A stretch of 64,000 bases of DNA from Devosia yakushimensis (GCF_030159855.1 NZ_BSNG01000003.1:1-64000); one strand, 5' to 3'. Positions 7,985 to 16,842 are shown, numbered from the stretch's first letter. Numbers and translations: made by a program. Notes: generated by a model not told the origin, from the sequence alone.

Positions 7985-8803
7985 CTAGCCGAAGTCGGGT
8001 TCGGCCTGCCCCAATACGCCGCCGATCCGCACCGGTAGCGCCTTGCGGGCGAGGCCGGTGCGCGGATCGGTCTCCACCGCTATGCCGCACAGGGTCGCCT
8101 CCCCTTCGGCCGGGGTGAAGCGGCCATTGGGAATGCCGGTAAGGAACCGGTTGAGCGGCTCGTCGGCTTCCACCCCGATAATGGAGTCGAAATCCCCACA
8201 CATGCCGGCATCGGCCATCAGCGCCGTGCCACCTCTAAGGATGCGGTGATCGGCAGTGGGAATATGAGTATGGGTGCCCACCACAAGGCTGACCTTGCCA
8301 TCGAGGAAAAAGCCCATGCCCTGGATTTCCGAGGTAGCCTCGGTATGGAAATCGACAATGATCGCATCGGCCTGTTCGCCCAGGGGACAGGCTGATACCG
8401 CCGCTTCGACCGCCCGGAACGGATCATCCACCGGCCCCATGAAGACCCGGCCCAGCGCATTGATGACCAGGACCCGGTGGCCATTGCGGCCCTCGACGAA
8501 CATGGCTCCGCGGCCCGGCGTGCCCCCCGGCATATTGATGGGCCGCAGCAATGTCGTCTCGCGCTCGATATAACTCAGCGTATCGCGCTGGTCGAAGGCG
8601 TGGTCTCCCAGCGTCACGATATCGGCCCCGGCATCGCGAATGCCGTTGAAATGGGGTTCCGTCAGACCACGGCCATGGCTGGCATTCTCGCCATTGACCA
8701 CGACAAAATCAAAGCCATAGCGCTCGATAATGCCCGGCAGGCGCTCGGCGACCGCATCCCGGCCCGACCGGCCGACCACATCTCCCAGAAACAGGAACTT
8801 CAT
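7985..8803 (-). CDS. ymdB: YmdB-type metallophosphoesterase (TIGR00282 family)
   Basis: 272-residue dinuclear-metal phosphoesterase of the family that includes Bacillus YmdB and Deinococcus DR1281, for which cyclic nucleotide phosphodiesterase activity has been reported. It begins MKFLFLGDVVGRSGR, continues with VVNGENASHGRG, TLGDHAFDQ, IVDFHTEATSE and VVGTHTHIPTAD, covering all metal ligands. It overlaps the upstream ygfA gene by 4 bases (ATGA). Substrate not determined from sequence. Confidence 0.93.
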   Translation of the reverse strand: MKFLFLGDVVGRSGRDAVAERLPGIIERYGFDFVVVNGENASHGRGLTEPHFNGIRDAGADIVTLGDHAFDQRDTLSYIERETTLLRPINMPGGTPGRGAMFVEGRNGHRVLVINALGRVFMGPVDDPFRAVEAAVSACPLGEQADAIIVDFHTEATSEIQGMGFFLDGKVSLVVGTHTHIPTADHRILRGGTALMADAGMCGDFDSIIGVEADEPLNRFLTGIPNGRFTPAEGEATLCGIAVETDPRTGLARKALPVRIGGVLGQAEPDFG

Positions 8804-9384
8804 TGGCTGGCGCCAAAATGGCGGATACCGGCTTCGGTAATGATCGCATCGAGCGGAATGTCGTGCGCTTCGCGCGGCAATAGCGGAAATTCCTGCGCGG
8901 CAAAGGCGAGCCCGATCAATTGCGGCTTCTTTTTCATGCGCACGATGGTCCTGTCATAATGTCCCTTGCCATATCCCAGCCGGGTCCCGGTGCTGTCAAA
9001 GCCCAAAAGCGGAATCAGCACGATATCGGGTTCAACCACCGGCGCCGTCTCGATCGGCGCCAGCGTTCCGAAGCCGGAGGGGTAAAGCGCTTCATCATCG
9101 CCCCAGAGCCGCATGATGAGGGGTTGGTCGCCCTCCGTCACCGGCAGGCAGACCGGCTGGCCGGAATCCATCAGCCGCACCAGGATCGGCCGGCAATCGA
9201 ACTCGTCGCGGATCGGCCAATAGCCGGCCACGATCCAGTCCGGTTCCAGGGTAACAGCATTGAAGAAGGCATTGGCGGCAATCGCGCCGGCATCGGTGCG
9301 GATATCGGCGGCAACCGACGCCCGTGCCAGACGCGCCTTGTCGCGCAACACGGCCTTGGCATCTTCGATGTGATCGTCTGCCAT
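8800..9384 (-). CDS. ygfA: 5-formyltetrahydrofolate cyclo-ligase
   Basis: Converts 5-formyl-THF to 5,10-methenyl-THF with ATP, returning folate to the one-carbon pool. The 194-residue product shows the family motif GTRLGYGKGHYDR near residues 135-147 and VLIPLLGFDSTGTRLG just before. Start taken as the ATG (MADDHIEDAK); an in-frame TTG six codons upstream is possible. The gene lies immediately downstream of the 6S RNA on the same strand, the classical ssrS-ygfA arrangement, so part of its mRNA may come by read-through from the 6S promoter. Confidence 0.95.
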   Translation of the reverse strand: MADDHIEDAKAVLRDKARLARASVAADIRTDAGAIAANAFFNAVTLEPDWIVAGYWPIRDEFDCRPILVRLMDSGQPVCLPVTEGDQPLIMRLWGDDEALYPSGFGTLAPIETAPVVEPDIVLIPLLGFDSTGTRLGYGKGHYDRTIVRMKKKPQLIGLAFAAQEFPLLPREAHDIPLDAIITEAGIRHFGASQ

Positions 9385-9404
9385 AGGCGCCGCTCGACTC
9401 AAAA

Positions 9405-9557
9405 CTAGGTGCCACCCTGGCCGTGGGATAGTCGATCCCGGGAACCTACAACGTAGGTGGGCGCCGTATGTCCGAACCCACGGGTCCGGTCAGGGACAGC
9501 TCCCTTAGGAATCGATAAGGCCCCGGGGATATTGTTATCCATCACGCACCGGGCAGC
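9405..9557 (-). ncRNA. ssrS: 6S RNA
   Basis: 6S RNA binds the sigma-70 holoenzyme and mimics an open promoter. The minus strand here has the expected alphaproteobacterial pattern as I remember it: a first arm with AGGGAGCTGTCCCTGA, a GGACCCGTGGGTTCGGACA segment, and the CCCACCTACGTTGTAGGTTC block, with an imperfect rod-like fold. It is directly upstream of ygfA on the same strand. The 5' end is placed 7 bases after a clear -10 box; the 3' end is approximate. No covariance search was run. Confidence 0.88.
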
Positions 9558-9563
9558 AGCCAA

Positions 9564-9592
9564 GATATAGGCGCTTCGCGCGGCCGGTGCAA
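9564..9592 (-). promoter_or_regulatory. Sigma-70 type promoter of 6S RNA
   Basis: On the minus strand, TTGCAC (-35) and TATATC (-10) are separated by exactly 17 bases and sit just upstream of the 6S RNA. The parE remnant ends right before the -35 element. Confidence 0.75.
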
Positions 9593-9600
9593 AGGTGGAA

Positions 9601-9887
9601 TTAGATTTGATCCAGCCAATCTTGCGATTGGTGCAGAACGCGCAAAATAACGATGTCCGGATCATCGAACCGATAAACCATTGCGTGCGACCCGTAATAT
9701 CGGACCCGCACCTCCATGCTCAGGTAGTCGCGGATCGGTGACGCCAAAGGATGGCGCGAGGCCAGCTCCGCAGCATCCAGAAACAACATGTAGTAAAGCT
9801 CGGCAGTCCTTTCGCCGAACTCGCGCTTGCCATTCTCGTATTTACATAAAGGTCCTGGGTCGCCTGCTCAGCAAAATGAAACGCCAT
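9601..9887 (-). pseudogene. parE: ParE-type toxin, frameshifted
   Basis: ParE toxins poison DNA gyrase. The ATG, 2 bases after the parD stop, opens MAFHFAEQATQDLYVN and then loses the frame. The next reading frame continues with KYENGKREFGERTAELYYML and on through PIRDYLSMEVRVRYYGSH to VILRVLHQSQDWLDQI, a normal ParE C-terminus. Restoring one A in the short A run near 9841-9843 rejoins both halves into a roughly 95-residue protein. Either the toxin is inactivated by a single-base deletion, or this is a sequencing error in a homopolymer. An internal ATG could still give the last 62 residues. Confidence 0.75.
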
Positions 9888-9889
9888 GA

Positions 9890-10147
9890 TTAGGCCGCGT
9901 CAGGCCTGATATGGGCAGTTCTGCGGCGGGCCTCATCGAGAATTTCCTCTGCCGTCAGCGGGCTGATGCCGCTATCGATACCTTCCTGCACCAAGCGTTC
10001 GAACTCGGCAATCTTGTCGGCCCGCTCCTGATCCCGCCGGACCAGATCACGCACATAATCACTGGAATTGCCGTAGCGGCCGGTCTCGACCTGGGCCTCG
10101 ACCCATTCCTTCATTGCGTCGGGCAGCGAAACATTCATCGTGGCCAT
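9890..10147 (-). CDS. parD: ParD-type antitoxin (ribbon-helix-helix)
   Basis: 85-residue antitoxin. The N-terminus MATMNVSLPDAMKEWVE followed by GRYGNSSDYVRDLVRRD is the CopG/ParD ribbon-helix-helix DNA-binding fold; the acidic C-terminal half binds and neutralises ParE. It precedes the parE remnant by 2 bases and has a short perfect palindrome upstream that could be its operator. The antitoxin frame is intact although the toxin is not. Confidence 0.93.
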   Translation of the reverse strand: MATMNVSLPDAMKEWVEAQVETGRYGNSSDYVRDLVRRDQERADKIAEFERLVQEGIDSGISPLTAEEILDEARRRTAHIRPDAA

Positions 10148-10179
10148 GAGCGATCTCCTTTCGCTCTAAAATAACGCCA

Positions 10180-10196
10180 TTGGCAAACTTTGCCAA
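10180..10196. promoter_or_regulatory. Palindrome upstream of parD, possible operator
   Basis: TTGGCAAA and TTTGCCAA flank a single central C, a perfect 8-base inverted repeat about 33 bases before the parD start. ParD proteins usually repress their own promoter by binding such sites. It also lies upstream of the divergent antiporter gene. Confidence 0.5.
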
Positions 10197-10276
10197 GACT
10201 GGCAATTGCATGGCATTCCCCTTGCCGCCCGGCGCGGGCCACCCCACTATCGCCAGCGCTAGTGCTGGGCCCGCTC

Positions 10277-11905
10277 ATGATTGCTCAAATCCTCATCGTC
10301 ATCATCGCCGCCATCGCCGTTACCGTCTTTGCCGAACGGCGCGATATCCAGCCGCCGCTGCTGGTCGCCATGGTGGGGCTGGCCGCCTCGTTCATCCCCG
10401 GCATGCCGCGGCTGGAGCTGGAACCGGAAATCATTCTGGGCCTCGTGCTGCCGCCCATGCTGTTCTCGGCGGCCGCCGATTTTTCCTTTTTCAGTTTCGT
10501 CAAACGGCTCGGTTCGATCGTCAATCTGGGCGTATTCCTGGTCGTGGCAACGACTTTTGCCGTGGCCGGAATTGCCACCTTCGCCATTCCCGGCATGACC
10601 TTTCCCGTCGCCCTGGTGCTGGCCGCCGTCATTGCACCGCCCGATGCGGTCACTGCCATCACCATCGGCCGCAAGGCAGGCCTGCCATCGGGACTGATGA
10701 CGGTGCTGAAGGGCGAAAGCCTTATCAATGACGCGGCAGCGCTGACCCTGTTCGGCGCCGCCGTCGCCACCGTGGCCGGCACGCCCGCCTTCATCGACAA
10801 TCTGACGCTCTATTTCACCTATTCGGCCATAGTCGCCATCATCGTGGGGGTCGCACTGGGCTGGGCGGTGCAGTCCTTCCGCGTCCGGTTGAGCAATCCA
10901 TCGCTCGCCACCGTCGTTTCCGTACTGACCCCGTTCGCAGCCTATTTGTTGGCCGAGGAATTCCACGCTTCCGGCGTTATCGCCGTGGTCGCGGCCGGCT
11001 TTTCCCTGGGCCATAACGCGGCGGAAGTGAGCTATGCCGAGCGCATGCAGGAACGCCAGTTCTGGCGCACGATCGACACCCTGCTCGAAACCTTCGTCTT
11101 TGCCTATATCGGCCTGCAATTGCGCTTCGTCATCGACGACGCCCATGGCGCCGGTTTCGAGCTGCCGACCCTGTTGGGTACGGCGGCCCTCATCCTGCTC
11201 GCCACCATTCTCGTGCGCTTCGCCTGGATTTACGGCACCGCCATTCTGGGCCGATGGCGGCATCGCGGCATTGAAAAGCGCATCAGCCGGGTCAAGGCTC
11301 CGCCCGGCCGCCGGTTTGAATTGATGCGCCCCTTCAGCTGGAAGGAAAATCTGGTTTTGTCCTGGAACGGCATGCGGGGCGTGGTGACATTGGCGGCCGC
11401 CGCCGGTATTCCCCTGCTGACCGCGAGCGGGGCGGAATTTCCCTGGCGCGACGCCATCCTGGCACTGGCCTTTCTCGTCACGATCGGCACCCTGCTGCTG
11501 CAAGGCCTCACCCTGCCCTGGCTGATCAAAAAGCTCGACGTGTCCGATCCCCACGATGCCGAGCACGAACAGCAGCAGCGCACGCTGGCCCGCACGCTGT
11601 CGCGGGCGGCAGCCAATGCCGCGGTCGACGACTATCTGCGCGACAATACCTCGGAGGCCGACCAGCGCCTGGGCGATATGATGCGCCGGCGCCTGCCGGG
11701 TAACCAGAAGCAGGCCGACCCCGACCACAACCTCGACCGCACCAAGATGCTGGCACTGAGCCAGACTATGCTTGCCGCCCGCCGCGACCGCCTGATCGCG
11801 GCCCGTGACGCCATGGAGCTGGACGATAGCGTGGTGCGCGAAATGCTCGAGCAGATGGACCTCGAACAGGCCGTTGCCGACAATATGCAGAGCCGGATGC
11901 GTTAG
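10277..11905 (+). CDS. CPA1 family Na+(K+)/H+ antiporter (NhaP-like)
   Basis: Inner-membrane cation/proton antiporter of the monovalent cation:proton antiporter-1 family. The 542-residue product has about 12 membrane segments in residues 1-410 and a hydrophilic C-terminal tail of about 120 residues. Family residues are visible: AAVIAPPDAVTAITIGRK with the transport Asp, GESLINDAAALTLFG with the conserved ND pair, and GMRGVVTLAAA. Start taken at MIAQILIV, where the first membrane segment begins; the frame is open further upstream. Followed after 10 bases by a lytic transglycosylase gene. Ion specificity cannot be read from sequence. Confidence 0.92.
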   Translation: MIAQILIVIIAAIAVTVFAERRDIQPPLLVAMVGLAASFIPGMPRLELEPEIILGLVLPPMLFSAAADFSFFSFVKRLGSIVNLGVFLVVATTFAVAGIATFAIPGMTFPVALVLAAVIAPPDAVTAITIGRKAGLPSGLMTVLKGESLINDAAALTLFGAAVATVAGTPAFIDNLTLYFTYSAIVAIIVGVALGWAVQSFRVRLSNPSLATVVSVLTPFAAYLLAEEFHASGVIAVVAAGFSLGHNAAEVSYAERMQERQFWRTIDTLLETFVFAYIGLQLRFVIDDAHGAGFELPTLLGTAALILLATILVRFAWIYGTAILGRWRHRGIEKRISRVKAPPGRRFELMRPFSWKENLVLSWNGMRGVVTLAAAAGIPLLTASGAEFPWRDAILALAFLVTIGTLLLQGLTLPWLIKKLDVSDPHDAEHEQQQRTLARTLSRAAANAAVDDYLRDNTSEADQRLGDMMRRRLPGNQKQADPDHNLDRTKMLALSQTMLAARRDRLIAARDAMELDDSVVREMLEQMDLEQAVADNMQSRMR

Positions 11906-11915
11906 GAGTGCGGCG

Positions 11916-12824
11916 ATGAGGCGATTGGGGCTGGTTGTTCTGGCGCTGCTGTCCGGATTGATCGCGCCGCGCGCGGCCACGCCCGAGAGCAACGAGCCGA
12001 CCCAGTCCTGCTTCACGCTGAGCAAAGAGGAAAACGTCTGCATCACCGAGCCCGATTATGTCGCCGATGTCTGTACGGCCATTTCCGCCTATGCCGGGCA
12101 TTGGCAATTACCGGAAGCGTTTTTCGCCCGCCTGATCTGGCAGGAAAGCCGCTTCGACCCCTTCGCCATCAGTCCTGCCGGCGCTCAGGGCATAGCCCAG
12201 TTCATGCCCGGCACCGCCCGGCTGCGCCGCCTGGACGATCCGTTCGACCCCAGCCCCGCCCTCGCCAAATCGGCCGAATATCTGCGCGAGCTCGAACTCA
12301 AATATGGCAATCTGGGGCTGGCGGCGGCCGCCTATAATGCCGGTGAGAACCGCATATCGGGCGTGGTGCAGATCGGCCGCGGCGTGCCGCGCGAAACCCG
12401 CGCCTTTGTCTCGATCATTACCGGCCGGCCGATCGATTACTGGTTGGACGAGCCCAGCGAAGCGGTGGACTATACGCTCCACCCCGAACGCGATTTTCAT
12501 GCGGCCTGTGTCGACATGGCCAGCGCCACGCCCATGCCCGATTTCGGCCCCGAACCGGCCGGCTGGCAGCCCTGGGGCGTGTTGATCTTCCAGAATGCTT
12601 CGCGCCAGATCGTGACCCATCGTTTCGAGGCGGTACAAGCCAGATTTCCAGACGTGCTCGGCAGCGAGCCCATGATGCTGATCACGGCGCGCAACCCCAA
12701 TTTCGGCAATCAAACCCGGTTCTCGGCCATGGTCGGAAGGCCGACGCGCGCCGAGGCACAAAGCCTCTGCACCGCGCTGCTCAGGGCTGGCGGCAATTGC
12801 GTGGTGCGCAAGAACGGCGACTAG
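11916..12824 (+). CDS. Secreted lytic transglycosylase (SLT family)
   Basis: Cleaves peptidoglycan to form 1,6-anhydro-muropeptides. The 302-residue product has a signal peptide (MRRLGLVVLALLSGLIAPRA), then an SLT domain with the catalytic Glu in IWQESRFDPFAISPAGAQGI and the motifs QFMPGTA and AAAAYNAGENR. The C-terminal 120 residues end in a region with spaced cysteines (SLCTALLRAGGNCVV) resembling a SPOR-like fold, which would be consistent with septal peptidoglycan targeting; this last point is tentative. It starts 10 bases after the antiporter stop, likely one transcript. Confidence 0.93.
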   Translation: MRRLGLVVLALLSGLIAPRAATPESNEPTQSCFTLSKEENVCITEPDYVADVCTAISAYAGHWQLPEAFFARLIWQESRFDPFAISPAGAQGIAQFMPGTARLRRLDDPFDPSPALAKSAEYLRELELKYGNLGLAAAAYNAGENRISGVVQIGRGVPRETRAFVSIITGRPIDYWLDEPSEAVDYTLHPERDFHAACVDMASATPMPDFGPEPAGWQPWGVLIFQNASRQIVTHRFEAVQARFPDVLGSEPMMLITARNPNFGNQTRFSAMVGRPTRAEAQSLCTALLRAGGNCVVRKNGD

Positions 12825-12836
12825 GACCAATCGCCC

Positions 12837-13214
12837 CTAGCCGTGCGGCAGCGGCGCGGTTTCATCCAGAACCACGGCAGCGCCTTCCAGCGCTCGGGCG
12901 GCCTCACCCAGTTTGGCGGCGAATTTGTGCTCCAGCGCCTCATATTCGGCCGCCACTTCCTGGCCGGCCCGGGCCAGCACGGTGACCTCGGTCTCAAGCG
13001 CCTTGATCTTGCGTTCGGCCTCGGCCAACTCATCCAGCACGGCAATGCCGGCCATCACCGTCAAGCGGTTATCGCCGATTTCACCCACCGCACCCTTGAG
13101 CCCTTCGACATGCGTGTTGAACCGCTCGGCCAACCCGATCAGGTGCTTTTGCTGGCCCTCTTCACAGGCCATGCGATATTTGCGGCCATTGATTTCGACA
13201 TTGACTTCAGGCAC
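12837..13214 (-). CDS. zapA: Cell division protein ZapA
   Basis: FtsZ-associated protein that bundles Z-ring filaments. The 125-residue product has the typical N-terminus VNVEINGRKYRMACEEG and the motif HLIGLAERFNTHVEGLK, followed by a coiled coil. I chose the GTG start because it is preceded by GGCGGAG at correct spacing and lies 4 bases after the stop of the upstream DUF4164 gene; the open frame extends further but would overlap that gene. zapA is normally next to 6S RNA/ygfA; here 3.2 kb separates them. Confidence 0.93.
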   Translation of the reverse strand: MPEVNVEINGRKYRMACEEGQQKHLIGLAERFNTHVEGLKGAVGEIGDNRLTVMAGIAVLDELAEAERKIKALETEVTVLARAGQEVAAEYEALEHKFAAKLGEAARALEGAAVVLDETAPLPHG

Positions 13215-13218
13215 CGGT

Positions 13219-13506
13219 CTACTCCGCCTTGGCCAGCACGTGCCGGACCGTTTCCATCGCCTCGACCAGCCGGCGCGACACATCATGGGCGCTGTCATCG
13301 AGCCGCTTGGCCCGTGCAGAGGCCTTGTCGAGTTCGGTCGCCAGCCGCGCCCGCTCCTGCACCAGGCGCTGGGTATCGACCTCAATGCGATTATGCTGGC
13401 GCATCCGTGTACCGAGATTTTTGACGCTTTGATCCAGTCGCGCCATGGCCCGGTCGAACCGCGCGGTGGCGGCCATCAGCCCGTCTTCAAGTTCGTTGTC
13501 GCTCAT
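13219..13506 (-). CDS. DUF4164 family coiled-coil protein
   Basis: Short coiled-coil protein of 95 residues, encoded directly before zapA in many Hyphomicrobiales. It is rich in charged residues with heptad-like spacing (LVQERARLATELDKASARAK) and has no membrane segment. The ATG (MSDNELEDG) is preferred over an upstream TTG. Function unknown; its constant pairing with zapA suggests a role around division, by inference only. Confidence 0.85.
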   Translation of the reverse strand: MSDNELEDGLMAATARFDRAMARLDQSVKNLGTRMRQHNRIEVDTQRLVQERARLATELDKASARAKRLDDSAHDVSRRLVEAMETVRHVLAKAE

Positions 13507-13605
13507 CGCCGTCAATGCCTTTCCGGCTCATCGGGCCCCTGACGAATCCTGCCCCAGCCATGCCGTCAATGCAACCACTCCGCCAAAGGAGCAAATCGGC
13601 CGTCA

Positions 13606-13633
13606 TTGACAGGCAATCCTAACCTGTTATGCC
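13606..13633 (+). promoter_or_regulatory. Probable sigma-70 promoter for tkt
   Basis: TTGACA, a 16-base spacer and TATGCC lie about 80 bases before the transketolase start and point towards it. This is one of the best -35 matches in the window. Confidence 0.6.
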
Positions 13634-13711
13634 TCGAACCGCCTTTTGGGAGGAGGCGCCCGACGCCTCTTCTCCCCAGTTTTAGAGCAATTCAAGAGAG
13701 CGGAAGCCGCG

Positions 13712-15685
13712 ATGACGAATACAGCCCAGCAGAACGATTTGGCCAATGCGATCCGGTCCCTGTCCATGGACGCCGTCGAAAAAGCCAATTCCGGCCATCC
13801 CGGCCTGCCCATGGGCTGCGCCGATATCGCCACTGTGCTGTTTACCAAGGTCATGAAGTTCGATCCCGCCGACAGCAAGTGGGCTGACCGCGACCGCTTC
13901 ATCCTCTCGGCCGGCCATGGTTCGATGCTGCTCTATTCCAGCCTCTACCTGCTCGGCTACGAGGACATGACCATCGACCAGGTCAAGAACTTCCGCCAGC
14001 TCGGCTCCAAGACCGCCGGCCATCCCGAATATGGCCACGCCACCGGCATCGAAACCACCACCGGCCCGCTCGGCCAGGGCCTCGCCAATTCGGTCGGCTT
14101 TGCCGTTGCCGAGGCCAAGCTCGCCGCCGAATTCGGTTCCGACATTGTCGATCATCACACTTGGGTCCTGGCCGGTGACGGATGCCTTATGGAAGGCATT
14201 TCCCAGGAAGCCATTGCCCTGGCCGGTCACCTCAAGCTCAACAAGCTGACGGTCATCTGGGACAATAACTCGATCACCATCGACGGCGCTGTGTCCAATT
14301 CCGACAGCACCGACCAGATCGCCCGCTTCAAGGCGGTGCAGTGGAACACGATCGAGATCGACGGCCACGACCAGGACGCCATCGAAAAGGCCCTGCTTGC
14401 CGCCAAAAAATCCGACAAGCCGACCCTGATCGCCGCCAAGACCACCATTGGCTTTGGCGCGCCCAAAAAGGCCGGCACCGAAAAGGTGCATGGCGCCCCG
14501 CTCGGCGCCGAGGAACTGGCCGGCGCCAAGGCCGCGCTCGGCATCACCTATCCGGCGTTCGAAATCCCGGCCGAAATTCTCGCCACCTGGCGCGCTGCCG
14601 GCACCCGCAGCCAGAATATTCGCGGTGAATGGCAGTCCCGCCTCGCCGCCCATCCCAATAAGGCCGAGTTCGAACGCCGCATGAAGGGCGACCTGCCCGC
14701 CGCGTTCAAGCCCGCCATCGACGCCTTCAAGAAAAAGCTCGTCGAAGACAAGCCCAAGGTGGCGACCCGCAAGTCGAGCCAGATGGCGCTGGACGTGATC
14801 AACGCCGTGCTGCCCGAGACCCAGGGCGGCTCGGCCGACCTGACCCACTCGAACCTGACCAATACCAAGGAAATGGTGCCCTTCCAGGCCGATAATTACC
14901 TTGGCCGCTACATGATGTATGGCATCCGCGAGCATGAAATGGCGGCCGCCATGAACGGCATTGCGCTCCATGGCGGGCTCATTCCCTATGGCGGCACCTT
15001 CATGGTCTTTACCGACTATGCCCGCCCCTCGATCCGCCTGGCCGCACTGATGGAGGTACGCTCGATCTATGTCATGACCCATGACTCGATCGGCTTGGGC
15101 GAAGACGGTCCGACCCACCAGCCGGTGGAACACCTGACTGCCCTGCGCGCCATTCCGAACCTCCTGGTCTTCCGCCCGGCCGATGCCGTGGAAGCGCTCG
15201 AATGCTGGCAGCTGGCACTGGAAGCGACCCATTCGCCGTCGATCCTGGCCCTGTCGCGTCAGAACCTGCCGGCCCTGCGCACCGAATACCAGGCCGAAAA
15301 CCTGTCGGCCAAGGGCGCCTATGTCATCGCTGGCGACAGACAAGCTGACGTCGTGATCTTCGCCACCGGCTCGGAAGTGGCCATCGCCGTGGAAGGCCAG
15401 AAGCAACTGGCCGAGCAGGGCATTGCCGCCAAGGTCGTGTCGGTGCCTTCGATGGAATTGCTGGCCAAGCAATCCGATGCCTACAAGGCAGAGCTCTATG
15501 GCAATGCCAAGGTCCGGGTCGCTGTCGAAGCCGGCATAGAAATGAGCTGGAGCAAGCTGCTGGGCGACAAGGGCCGCTTTGTCGGTATGCACTCCTTCGG
15601 CGCCTCCGGCCCGATCGACGCGCTCTATGATCACTTTGGTCTTACGGCCAAAGCCGTTGTTGAAGCCGTCACCGCACAGTTGTAA
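13712..15685 (+). CDS. tkt: Transketolase
   Basis: Thiamine-diphosphate enzyme that moves two-carbon units between sugar phosphates in the pentose phosphate pathway. The 657-residue length is normal. Visible features: KANSGHPGLPMG near the N-terminus, the ThDP-binding stretch GDGCLMEGISQEA ... WDNNSI, EDGPTHQPVEHL in the middle domain, and the C-terminal domain. The internal ATG (MTNTAQQND) is the family-like start. First gene of the plus-strand glycolysis/pentose-phosphate run with gap, pgk and fba. Confidence 0.98.
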   Translation: MTNTAQQNDLANAIRSLSMDAVEKANSGHPGLPMGCADIATVLFTKVMKFDPADSKWADRDRFILSAGHGSMLLYSSLYLLGYEDMTIDQVKNFRQLGSKTAGHPEYGHATGIETTTGPLGQGLANSVGFAVAEAKLAAEFGSDIVDHHTWVLAGDGCLMEGISQEAIALAGHLKLNKLTVIWDNNSITIDGAVSNSDSTDQIARFKAVQWNTIEIDGHDQDAIEKALLAAKKSDKPTLIAAKTTIGFGAPKKAGTEKVHGAPLGAEELAGAKAALGITYPAFEIPAEILATWRAAGTRSQNIRGEWQSRLAAHPNKAEFERRMKGDLPAAFKPAIDAFKKKLVEDKPKVATRKSSQMALDVINAVLPETQGGSADLTHSNLTNTKEMVPFQADNYLGRYMMYGIREHEMAAAMNGIALHGGLIPYGGTFMVFTDYARPSIRLAALMEVRSIYVMTHDSIGLGEDGPTHQPVEHLTALRAIPNLLVFRPADAVEALECWQLALEATHSPSILALSRQNLPALRTEYQAENLSAKGAYVIAGDRQADVVIFATGSEVAIAVEGQKQLAEQGIAAKVVSVPSMELLAKQSDAYKAELYGNAKVRVAVEAGIEMSWSKLLGDKGRFVGMHSFGASGPIDALYDHFGLTAKAVVEAVTAQL

Positions 15686-15732
15686 GAGAGCCGCGCCTCC
15701 CTTTCCCACCTCCCACCTTTGAGGAGCCTCCT

Positions 15733-16740
15733 ATGGCAGTTCGCGTCGCCATCAATGGTTTTGGCCGTATCGGCCGCAATGTTCTGCGCGCCATCATCGA
15801 ATCCGGCCGCACCGATATCGAAGTCGTTGCGATCAACGATCTCGGCCCGGTTGAAACCAATGCCCATCTGTTCCGCTTCGATAGCGTCCATGGCCGCTTT
15901 CCCGGCGAAGTGAAGGTGGATGGCGACACGATCGATGTCGGCCGCGGCCCGATCAAGGTGACCGCCGTCCGCAATCCCGAAGAGCTGCCGCATGCCGCCA
16001 TGGGCGTCGATATTGCGCTCGAATGCACCGGCATCTTCACCTCCAAGGAAAAGGCCTCGGCCCACCTCAAGGCCGGCGCCAAGAAGGTGCTGATCTCGGC
16101 TCCCGGCGAAGGCGCCGATCTCACCGTGGTCTATGGTATCAACCACCAGAAGCTGGCCAAGGAGCACATCATCGTCTCCAACGCCTCCTGCACCACCAAT
16201 TGCCTGGCTCCCCTCGCCTATGTGCTGAACGAGACCGTCGGCATCGAAAAGGGAATGATGACCACCATCCATTCCTATACCGGTGACCAGCCGACCCTCG
16301 ACACCATGCACAAGGATCTCTATCGCGGCCGCGCCGCGGCGCTGAGCCAGATCCCCACCTCGACCGGCGCCGCCAAGGCCATTGGCCTGGTGCTGCCCGA
16401 GCTCAAGGGCAAGCTGGACGGCGTCTCGATCCGCGTGCCGACCCCCAATGTGTCGCTGGTGGACTTCAAGTTCATCGCCAAGCGCTCGACCACGGCCGAC
16501 GAGATCAACCAGATCGTCAAGGGCTATGCCGAAGGCGCGCTCAAGGGCATCCTGGGCTATACCCTCCACCCCAATGTCTCGATCGATTTCAATGGCGACA
16601 GCCATTCTTCGACCGTGGCTTTCGACCAGACCAAGGTGATGGACGGCAATTTCGTTACCGTCCTCTCCTGGTACGACAATGAATGGGGCTTCTCCAACCG
16701 CATGGCCGACACCGCCGTGGCGCTCGGCAAGACGCTCTAG
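15733..16740 (+). CDS. gap: Glyceraldehyde-3-phosphate dehydrogenase, type I
   Basis: Oxidises glyceraldehyde-3-phosphate to 1,3-bisphosphoglycerate. The 335-residue product has the dinucleotide fold INGFGRIGRNVLRA, the active-site cysteine (residue 153) in NASCTTNCLAPLAYV, and WYDNEWGFSNRM at the C-terminus. It follows tkt after 47 bases with GAGGAG as ribosome site, and is followed by a strong terminator, so tkt-gap probably form one unit. Confidence 0.98.
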   Translation: MAVRVAINGFGRIGRNVLRAIIESGRTDIEVVAINDLGPVETNAHLFRFDSVHGRFPGEVKVDGDTIDVGRGPIKVTAVRNPEELPHAAMGVDIALECTGIFTSKEKASAHLKAGAKKVLISAPGEGADLTVVYGINHQKLAKEHIIVSNASCTTNCLAPLAYVLNETVGIEKGMMTTIHSYTGDQPTLDTMHKDLYRGRAAALSQIPTSTGAAKAIGLVLPELKGKLDGVSIRVPTPNVSLVDFKFIAKRSTTADEINQIVKGYAEGALKGILGYTLHPNVSIDFNGDSHSSTVAFDQTKVMDGNFVTVLSWYDNEWGFSNRMADTAVALGKTL

Positions 16741-16756
16741 ATTTTGCCCGCATGAT

Positions 16757-16799
16757 AGCAAAGACCCCGTCGTGATCCACGGCGGGGTCTTTGCTTTTC
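16757..16799 (+). terminator. Intrinsic terminator after gap
   Basis: Perfect 13-base arms (AGCAAAGACCCCG and its complement) around a 13-base loop, followed by TTTTCT. It lies 16 bases after the gap stop. Confidence 0.9.
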
Positions 16800-16842
16800 T
16801 CTCTTCGCGCGGCAATGATGGTGTCCCAGAACTGAGGCGCCC

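Noticed and set aside
10259..12046. Long open frame antisense to the antiporter gene
   Set aside because: Shadow frame of GC-rich coding DNA: low-complexity, Gly/Gln/His-rich translation without motifs, while the plus strand encodes a clear antiporter.
13682..15709. Long open frame antisense to transketolase
   Set aside because: Same cause: third-position GC bias keeps the opposite strand open. The translation has no recognisable domain.
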